The notes below the pieces were generated by a model. It made no database searches, had not been told where the DNA came from, and worked only from the letters and a program-made list of their open reading frames with translations. From assembly GCF_018130765.1 (NCBI RefSeq), contig NZ_JAFCJZ010000012.1, positions 1 through 64,000 on the forward strand: 64,000 nt of DNA, given 5' to 3'. This DNA is from Bradyrhizobium iriomotense (lineage in GTDB: Bacteria > Pseudomonadota > Alphaproteobacteria > Rhizobiales > Xanthobacteraceae). Positions 8,272 to 16,500 of the stretch are shown piece after piece. The translations under genes were made by a program, and so were the position numbers. Each line of letters starts with the position of its first letter. The first letter of the stretch is position 1.

Positions 8272-8783
8272 GCGGGGGACGGCGGCGCGCTCCAGCGCAT
8301 CAGGTCGTAGACGCCCTTGTCCTGCTCGGTGATGAAGCCGAGCCGGCGATAGAGCCGCATGGCCGGGTTCTGTTTCTCGACATGGATCTCGACGCTGCGG
8401 CCGGCGGCCGCGGCTTCGTCGAGGAGATCGCGCAGCAGCGCTTCGCCGAGGCCGCATCGGCGATGCTCCGGCAGCAGAGCGATGTCGATGATGCGATCCT
8501 CCGTCGGCAATCGCTCGAGATAGAGCCGGCCGACATCCTCGCTGCCACGCATGATGATCAGCCAGTCGGCATCCGGATAATATTGCTGGTAGTGCGTGTG
8601 CTGGGCGCGGAACTGCATGTCCAGAAATGCCCTCTTCTGGGTGTCGCTCCATGGCACTGGCGCGAGTTCCTCCGTCCGCGTCGAGGCATAGATGCGTGCG
8701 AGCAATGGCAGATCGGCGTCCGTGATGCGCCGGAACGTCAGGCCGGCCTCGACCGCACGTCTCCAGTCCGGCGCCGCTATCAC
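8253..8783 (-). CDS. GNAT family N-acetyltransferase
   Basis: About 176 residues from a GTG at 8783; a TTG at 8789 is also possible. The reading frame stays open far upstream through the neighbouring collar gene, but protein-like sequence begins only here. The acetyl-CoA loop EHRRCGLGEALL and the C-terminal VEKQNPAMRLYRRLGF are diagnostic of GNAT enzymes. It starts about 8 nt after the collar-1 stop, so it is probably the last gene of the collar operon. The acceptor substrate is unknown. Confidence 0.88.
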   Translation of the reverse strand: MIAAPDWRRAVEAGLTFRRITDADLPLLARIYASTRTEELAPVPWSDTQKRAFLDMQFRAQHTHYQQYYPDADWLIIMRGSEDVGRLYLERLPTEDRIIDIALLPEHRRCGLGEALLRDLLDEAAAAGRSVEIHVEKQNPAMRLYRRLGFITEQDKGVYDLMRWSAPPSPAYANTA

Positions 8784-8791
8784 TTGCAAGC

Positions 8792-9319
8792 TCAGCCGCG
8801 CGGCGGGAAGACGCCCTGCAGGGCGATGATGTAGGTCAGCGTCAGGAACGGCGACATGTTGTTGTGCGGCTGATTCCCGCCGGTGAACGTCAGCGTCCCC
8901 TGGTTCATCTGGACCAGGTTGGTCGAGACGTTCGACTGATAGTTGGTGCCCGCCTTGGATTTTGCGAGAAACTCCGTCGGAGCCGGCTGCTTGAGTGTAC
9001 CGACCTCGGTCGAGCCCTGGCCCAAATGGTTGTGGAATGGCATTTCTGATGTCAGCAAGGTGACGCTTTGGACGCCGCTGACCTCGCCGAGGATGCGGTC
9101 GGAGAGACCCGGGCCCTGTCCCTGGCCAATCGCGGACGAGCCCTGCAAGTTGGGCAGGGCGAAGGTCGATTTGCCGTCGCCGCCATAGGTGGTGCCGAGC
9201 AGCGAGAACAGCGCCGTGTTCTGCGAGATCGGCATCAATTGGCCGTTGCACAGCGCCCATCCGGTGGGCGCGAAAGTCCCGGCGAAAATCCTGATCTCGG
9301 CGACGAACGGATTCGACAT
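8792..9319 (-). CDS. Tail-collar / microcystin-dependent-like protein, paralogue 1
   Basis: 175 residues of the phage tail collar family (COG4675, MdpB-like). It shows the conserved opening FVAEIRIFAGTFAPTGWALC, then NGQLMPISQNTALFSLLGTTYGG, FALPNLQG, MPFHNH, and the C-terminal GGNQPHNNMSPFLTLTYII. There is no signal peptide. It is third in an operon of three paralogues separated by about 10 nt each. Collar domains form trimeric tips of phage fibres; in non-phage bacterial contexts their role is unknown. Confidence 0.92.
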   Translation of the reverse strand: MSNPFVAEIRIFAGTFAPTGWALCNGQLMPISQNTALFSLLGTTYGGDGKSTFALPNLQGSSAIGQGQGPGLSDRILGEVSGVQSVTLLTSEMPFHNHLGQGSTEVGTLKQPAPTEFLAKSKAGTNYQSNVSTNLVQMNQGTLTFTGGNQPHNNMSPFLTLTYIIALQGVFPPRG

Positions 9320-9329
9320 GGATGGACTC

Positions 9330-9851
9330 TCAGGTTTGCGAGGGGAAGACGCCGAACAGCGACAGGATGTAGTTGATGCACAGGAACGGCATCATGTTCT
9401 CGTGCGGCTGGCTGCCGCCGACGCCCGTGATCGCGTTCGTCGCCAGCGTTGGACCGGCGACGTCGAGGACAAAGGATTCGATCGTCGGCGAGGTCGCCAT
9501 GATGTTGCCGTTCGGGTTCGTGGCGGTCGCGGCGGCTGCCGTGCACACGAAGGTGTGGTTGTGGCTCGGGATTTGCTGCGTCGTCAGCGTCACGCTCTCG
9601 ACGCCGTCGAACTGGCCAATAACGTAGCTCTGGGTGATCCCGGGCCCCTGGCCCTGATGGAGCGGCACGCGCCCGCGCAGATCGGGCACCGCGAAGGTCT
9701 CCTGCCCGTCGCCGCCATAGGTGGTGCCGATCAGGTTGAATAGCGCGTCGTTTTCCGAGATCGGCAGCAGCCTGCCGTCGCAGAACACCCAGCCGGTCGG
9801 TGCGAAATTGCCGCCGAACATCCTGATCTCGCCGATGAAGGGACTGGACAT
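9330..9851 (-). CDS. Tail-collar / microcystin-dependent-like protein, paralogue 2
   Basis: 173 residues, the same architecture as its neighbours: FIGEIRMFGGNFAPTGWVFC, DGRLLPISENDALFNLIGTTYGG, FAVPDLRGRVPLHQGQGPG, IPSHNHTF, and SQPHENMMPFLCINYILSLFG. The variable middle (residues about 100-145) differs in sequence and length from paralogues 1 and 3, as expected of a specificity region. Middle gene of the operon. Confidence 0.92.
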   Translation of the reverse strand: MSSPFIGEIRMFGGNFAPTGWVFCDGRLLPISENDALFNLIGTTYGGDGQETFAVPDLRGRVPLHQGQGPGITQSYVIGQFDGVESVTLTTQQIPSHNHTFVCTAAAATATNPNGNIMATSPTIESFVLDVAGPTLATNAITGVGGSQPHENMMPFLCINYILSLFGVFPSQT

Positions 9852-9860
9852 GGCAGGTCT

Positions 9861-10367
9861 CTAGTTTTGGGACGGGAAAATGCCCTGCAGGGCGATGACG
9901 AAATTGATCACCAGGAACGGTTGCCGGTTTTCGTGCGGCTGGTTGCCGCCGGTATTGGTGATCGTCGTGGGATGCAGCGAGGTGGCGCCGGGGAATGCGC
10001 CGTAGGGCTTGCCGACCTCCTGCGCGAGGAGGTGGCCCTGCACGGCGGTTTGGTCGCCCTGTATGTTGGACGCGTTGACCAGATGATTGTGCATCGGCAT
10101 TTCGTTGATGATCAGCGTGTGAGCTTCCTGGCCACCGTTCTGACCGACGGTGAAACCCGAGCCCTGATGGATCGCCGCGCGTCCGCGCAGATCCGGCAGC
10201 CCAAACGTGGTCTGACCGTTGCCGCCATACATCGTGCCGAGAATCGAAAAGAGCGCCTGGTTCTGATTGATCGGCAGCAACTGACCATTGCAGAACGCCC
10301 AGCCCTTTGGCGGGAAATTCCAGGAAATGAGTTTGACTTCGCCGATGAAAGGTTGGGCCACGCTCAC
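9861..10367 (-). CDS. Tail-collar / microcystin-dependent-like protein, paralogue 3
   Basis: 168 residues, first gene of the three-paralogue operon. The conserved blocks are FIGEVKLISWNFPPKGWAFC, NGQLLPINQNQALFSILGTMYGG, FGLPDLRGRAAIHQGSG, MPMHNHLVNA and GGNQPHENRQPFLVINFVIALQG. It lies 152 bp downstream of the stop of the giant surface protein on the same strand, and the gap contains a long-armed hairpin. No phage structural or lysogeny genes occur nearby. Confidence 0.92.
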   Translation of the reverse strand: MSVAQPFIGEVKLISWNFPPKGWAFCNGQLLPINQNQALFSILGTMYGGNGQTTFGLPDLRGRAAIHQGSGFTVGQNGGQEAHTLIINEMPMHNHLVNASNIQGDQTAVQGHLLAQEVGKPYGAFPGATSLHPTTITNTGGNQPHENRQPFLVINFVIALQGIFPSQN

Positions 10368-10459
10368 CCCCTGAGATTGGTGCGTACTATCTTACGTTTA
10401 TCGAATTCGACTATGCTCGTCGATCGTATTGTGCAGGTCAGGCGGAACTTTTTCGATGG

Positions 10460-10500
10460 ACAACCGCGCCACCCGTCGAAGCAGAGGGGCGCGCGGTTGT
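10460..10500 (-). terminator. Hairpin between the giant protein gene and the collar operon
   Basis: The arms acaaccgcgc (10460-10469) and gcgcggttgt (10491-10500) form a perfect 10-bp stem with a 21-nt loop, starting 20 nt after the stop of the giant gene. No U-tract follows on the minus strand, so it could be a processing or attenuation hairpin rather than a strict terminator. Confidence 0.45.
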
Positions 10501-10519
10501 GTCTGAAAAAAACTACACG

Positions 10520-13500
10520 TCACATCAGCAGATAGCCGTGGGCCGTGTCGAAGTGCCACAGGCCCGCGAGTATTTTCGTGCCAAGGGCATGCACGTCGGG
10601 ATGGATGGTGATGACGTCGCCCTGCGGCGGGATTGCCGGGCTGGAGAAGACGGAGAAGTCGCCGCTCTGATGGGTATCGCTGCTGGGCGTCCCGCTCGGT
10701 CCGTGCGTGGTCGGTGCGGCGTTCGGATCGAATTGGCTGGCTGCGAGCCATGCCGCGGGGAAGGCAGCGGTATTGTGCACGTCGACGAAGCCGGTGGCTG
10801 ACGCTGGCGCCGTTGTCGTCGGTGCCCCCGGCGCCGGACCGTGCGGCTCGGAGAACACGAAGTTCTGGCTGGCCGAGGCATTCATGAAGCTGGTGTCGGA
10901 TTGTGTGGTCGTTGCCTGTGGGGTCGTCGCCTGCGTGGTCGTCGCTTGTGTGGTCGTCGCTTGCGCCACGTCGGCCGTGGTGACCAGCCGCCGCTCACCG
11001 GTGTCGAGGTCGACGTTCATCACCCCGTCCTGGCTGGTATCGGGCAGGCCGAGCACGTGGCCGAGCTCGTGCTCGAGCACAGTGAGCAGGTCGATATGGC
11101 CGGCGGCGGCGCCTGATGTCGCCACCAGATCGTTCGGCGTCGCGGTGGTCTGGTATTCGCTGTTGTCGGATGGCGTCGGATCGACATACCAGCCCCAGCC
11201 CGCCGCGTTGACGTCGATGGTGATGCCATTGGCGTCGGTGTTGGCGAGATAGCCGGAGTCCGGCAGGTCGGCGATCGTCAGCTTGGTATTTTCCAGCAGC
11301 GCGATCTGCGACGCGGACGCGCCGGCATCAGCCCAGTGCTGGATCGCGGCGGCCAGAACCGGGGCCAGCGCATCCATGGTGAGGTCGGTACCGCCGTCAT
11401 GGCCCTGGCCGCCCAGCGCCAATTGCGGCGTCGCCGGCGGCGTCGGCGGCGCCGCATGGTTGAAGGACACGTTGGTGTCGACGCGCATCGTGTTGCCGAC
11501 CGCGTTGCTGGCGGTCAGGCCGTTGTCGGAGGCCAGCGTCGCGGCATTGGCCTGCGTGACGTTGACCGGGTCGGTGCCGGCGGGCGCGCCGCCGACACGC
11601 GCGGTCGTCAGCGTGCCGCTGCCGTCGGCATTGGAGAAGGTGTTGCCCGACAGCAGCAGGTTGATGGCGCTGGTGCCGGCGGTGTTGGAATCGAGCACGG
11701 TCAGGCCGCGGAAATCGAGAATGTCGCGGATCGTGTTGCCCGTCACCGTGGCATTGAGGACGCTCGCCGAGTCCTGGGTACCGACGGCGTTGGTGATCGC
11801 GATGCCGTCGGCGCCGTTGCCGTCGCCGCCGAGGCTCTGGATGATGTTGTTGGTGATGCTGACCGTCATCGTTCCGCTGGCGGCCTCGTCATGGATGTCG
11901 AAGCCGCTGCCGATCTGGACGCCGGAATCCTGCACGCCCTGGATGCCCACGGTGTTGTTCTGCAGGAAGCCGGTCACGGTGCCGGTGCCGAAATGATTGA
12001 CGGCAATGCCGACCGCGCGGTTGTTGGTCAGCGTGTTGTCGTTGACGTCGAAGTTCAGCGATGCCGACCCCGTCTGGGTCAGCGTGATGCCGGAATCGTT
12101 GCTGTCGAACGTGTTCAGGCCGCCGGCGGTGCCGTCGCCGAGATGGACGTTGAGCGTGCCGTCGTCGACCGAGCCGGCAAAGCCCGTTGCGGTGAAATTG
12201 GCCGGCGTCGAGATGTTGCCGCTGAAGGTGTTGTTCGTCGCATGCACCGTCGCGGTCGGCGATCCCGCGATGCCGCCGGCGGCGAGATCGATCTGGAATT
12301 CGTCGCCGGCATGGGTCGACGCACCATTGTTGGTGAAGGAGCTGTTGGTGACCTGCAGGTCGGTCAGCGTGCCGCCGGTGTTCTTGATGAACACGTTGTG
12401 GACGTAGGAATTGCTGACGGTGAGGTTGTTGAAGGTGGTGGGGTGGCTGGCGTTGCCGGTCAGCTCGTAGAGATAGATGTTGCCTTCGCCGTCGCCGGCG
12501 GTCGAGTTGCCGTTGCCGGAGACGGTGTCGCCGTTCAGCACGATGCCGTTGACCGTGTTGCCGAGGATGCCGTTGCCCTGGCCGTTCTGGATATTCATGT
12601 TGCTGAGGCTGACATCCTGCGTCGATGTCAGGCTCACGCCGTCGCCGGTCGAGTTCTGGATCGTGCCGCCGGAGCCGGCGGTCGTGCCGGTGCCGGTCAC
12701 CGCGAGGTGGCCGCTGGTGCCGGTATTGTTGAGCACGATGCCGTTCACGGCGCCGTTGGTCGAGATGCTCTTGAACGTGACGTCGTTGGAACCGATCGTG
12801 GTGTTGGCGATGTTGAGCGCGGTGCCGGTCGAGGTCGTCAGCGTATTGTTGGCCCCGGTGACGGTCACCGTGCCGCCGCCGGTCGCGGTGAAGGCGTTCG
12901 AGGTGCCCGTCGACAGGGTGACGCCGCCGTCGAAGCTCATCGTGGCGCCAGTATTGTTGGTCAGCGAGATGGCGCCGCCGTTGATCGCGCCGTTGAAGTC
13001 CTTGGTGCCGCCGGTCTGGCTCGAGATCGCGACCGTGCTGCCGATCGTATCGTTGATGTTGCCGTCATAGGTGAAGTTGACGTTGTTGGCGCCGGTGATG
13101 GAGACGTCGGCGGCGGTGGCAGCGCCGTTGTTCAGCGTGCCGCCCGATCCGGTGAACGATCCCGTGGTGTTGTTGAGCGAGATGGCGCTGGTGGTGGTGC
13201 CGCTCGCGCTGATGCTGCTGAAATTCATGGCGAGCGTGCCGCCATTGGCGATGTTCACCGCGCCGCCATTGGCGTTGTTGATCGAGCTGTGCGCGACGGT
13301 GGCGGTCCCGACAGACGCACCGGAATCCTGCAGCGAGAAGCCGCTGGTGTTGCCGAAGCTGACGCCGTCGATGGTGTTGCCGCTTGCCAGCGTCACCGTG
13401 CCGTTGATCGTGACGGAGCCGGCGACCGCTGCTTCGAGCGTGGTGCCGTTGATCGTCAGGCCCTGGTTCTGCGCGATCAGCTGCTGGCCGTTTTCCAGCA

Positions 13501-16500
13501 CGATGCCGCTGTTATAGGTGCCGTTGTAGAGGAAGATGGTGTCGTTGGCGCCGTCGAGCCCGTCCGCAGAGCCGCCGGTCGACAGCGGCGCAAGCGAGGC
13601 GAAAGGCTTTTCGGATGAACCGTCGCCGGTGGTGTCGCTGCCGGTCGCCGAATTGACGTACCAGACTTTCGGCGTCGCGACATTGATCGTCACCGTCCCG
13701 GTGCCGAGCCCGACACCGGAGGCGCCGGCGTTCTGGTCCGAGACCTGGTAATTGAAGGAATCCGTTCCGGTAAAGCCGACCGCCGGCTTGTAGATGAAGT
13801 CGCCGTCCGACTGCATGGTGACGCTGCCGCCCTGCGCGGTCGCAATCGTGCCGGCGACAACGATCAGCGGTCCGGGGCCGTCGATGTCGCTGGCGCCGCT
13901 GAGCAGGCTGCCGGAAATGGTCTTCTGCGGGCCGGCCGGATCCGGCGCGCCGTCGGTCGGATCGTTGACCACGAGGTCGGTGTTGCCGATCGCGCTGTTG
14001 GCGCCGTTGAAGGTGAAGTTGCTGGCGACCGGCGCATCGTTCACGCCGTTCACCGTGACATGAAGCGTCGCCGTCGAGGTGTCGCCGGCCTGGTCGCCAT
14101 GCAGCGTGTAGGCGACGTCGAACGTGGCGCTCTCGCCGTCCTGCAGATGCTGGAAGTCGGAGCCGAGATTGACCACGATCTGGTTCGAGCCGTTGACGCT
14201 GACCGCGATGTCGGTGACGTCGATGCCTTCGCCCGCGGGCCCAACCACGTTCGTAACTGCACCCGTCGTGATGTTGTTCGGCGCGCCGTGGTCGGCATCG
14301 AGCGTGTCGTTGGTGAGCACGGTGAAGGCATGGCCGGACTGGTCTTCGGTCATGCTGCCGGAATCATCGACGGCGACCGGCACGTCGTTGACGCCGTTGA
14401 CGGTGACGACGAGGTTGGCCGTCGAGGTCTCTCCGGTGTCGCCGGTCAGCGTGTAGGGCACCGTGACGGTGGCGTGCTCGCCGAGCGCCAGCTGCTGGAA
14501 GTGGGCGTTGTTCAGCGTCACCTGCACCTGGTTCGCGACGATCGAGGCGGTCGCGTCGGTGTTGACGAAGGTCTCGCCGGCCGGGCCGGTGACGGTGATG
14601 CCCGCCGGTCCGAGCGTGATGACGTTCGACGCGGTGGAATCCGGGTCCTGCGAATCGTTGGCGATGACGTTGAACGAGGTCGGCGCATCGTCCTCGGTCA
14701 TGCTGCCGGTGTCGGCGACGGCCACCGGAAGATCGTCCGCACCATGGATGGTGAAGGTGATCGTCGCGGTGTCCTGCAGGCCGCCGGTGTCCTGGATCGT
14801 GTAGTTGAACTGGTCGGTGATCGTGTTGGCCGACGTGTGCAGCGCCTGCACCTGCGCGTCGTTCTGATTGACGGCGTACGTATAGGTGCCGTTGCTGTTG
14901 AGATGCAGGGTGCCGTGACTTCCGATCAAATCCTGGCCGACCGTGCCGGTGCCGGTCGAGGCACCCTCGGCGCCGGTGTGAACCGCGACGACGGTCAGCG
15001 CGCTGCTCGGATCCTCCGCGTCGGTGTCCTGGACGGCGCCGGCCGAACCGGTGCCGAGGATGACGTTGCCGGACGGATTGGAGCCGGCGATCGCATTGTT
15101 GGCACCGCCGGCCTCGGTGGCCGAGAGCGAATCGTCGTTGGCGACGGGCGGTGTGTTCGGGACGATGGTGATGGTGAAGGTCTGCTGGCTGGTCAGCGTG
15201 CCGTCGCTGGCCTGAACCGTGACGTCGAAGGTCGGGCTGCCCGCGTTGTAGGGAATCTTGGTGGAATCGGCGACCTTCACCTGACCGGTGGACGCATCGA
15301 CGGTGAAGCCGCCGCCGGAGGTGTCGCCGACCAGCGAATAGGTCACCGCCGGTCCGTTGACGTCGGTCGATGACGCGGTCACGCCGGCATAGGTGCCGGC
15401 CGGGGCATTCATCGACACCTGGTTGACGGCGCCGTCGCTGTCGACCGGGGTCGAGGGCGCAACGTCGGTGACGGCGATGGTGAAGGCTTGCGAGCTCGCC
15501 AGCGTGCCGTCGCTGGCTTGCGCGGTCACGGTGTAGCTGCCGCCGGAGGTTTCGAAGTCGACCTTGGTCGAATCGGCGACGGTGACGACGCCGGTGGTCG
15601 CATTGATGGTGAAGCCGCCGCCGGAGGTGTCGCCGATCAGCGACCAGGTCACGGCCGGGCCGTTGACGTCGGTCGCGGACGCGGTGATGCCGACGGTCGA
15701 GCCATTGGCCGCGCCCTCGGCGATCGTGTTGGTCGCTGCGTTGGCGTCGACCGGGGTCGACGGGGACACGTCTGCCACGGCGATGGTGAAGGTTTGCGAG
15801 CTGGTCAGCAAGCCGTCGCTGGCCTGCGCGGTGACGGTGTAGCTGCCGCCGGAGGTCTCGAAGTCGATCTTGGTGGGATCGGCAACGGTGACGACGCCGG
15901 TGGTCGCGTTGATGGTGAAGCCGCCGCCCGAGGTATCGCCAGTCAGGCTGTAGGTTACCGGCGGGCCGTTGACGTCGATCGACGACGCGGTGACGCCGAC
16001 GGTCGAGCCGGCAGCCGCGCCTTCGGCGACCGAGTTGGCCGCCGCGTTGGCATCGACCGGGATCGACGGCGCGACGTCTGACACGGCGATGGTGAAGGTC
16101 TGCGAGCTCGCCAGCGTGCCGTCGCTGGCCTGCGCGGTGACGGTATAGGCGTGGCCGGCCGCGCTCTCGTAGTCGATCTTGCTGGGATCGGCGACGGCGA
16201 CGACACCGGTCGCCGCATTGATGGTGAAGCCGCCGCCGGAGGTGTCGCCGATCAGGCTGTAGGTGACGGCGGGACCGTTGACGTCAGTCGACGATGCGGT
16301 GATGCCGACGGTGGTGCCGAGAGCAGCCCCTTCCTGAACCTGGTTGGTCGCGGCATTGCTGTCGACGGGCGTCGACGGCGCCACGTCATCGACCGCGATC
16401 GCAAAGCTGCTCGAGGTCGTCGTGGCGCCGTTGGTCGCCTGTACGGTGACGCTGTAGCTGTGGCCTGCGCCGCTGCTCTCGAAATCGATCTTGGTCGGAT

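Noticed and set aside
8784..9260. Longer version of the GNAT gene extending through collar paralogue 1
   Set aside because: The extra N-terminal 159 residues are an out-of-frame reading of the collar gene; GNAT similarity starts at about 8750.
8792..10367. Prophage suggested by three tail-collar proteins
   Set aside because: No integrase, terminase, portal, capsid, tail-sheath or lysis genes in the window, and the neighbours are chromosomal or surface genes.
11336..13618. Long plus-strand open frame (760 codons) inside the giant protein gene
   Set aside because: It runs antisense to the modular protein in a repetitive GC-rich tract, is Arg/Gly/Val/Ala-rich, and has no ribosome binding site or family motif. 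It is a by-product of the coding strand's composition.
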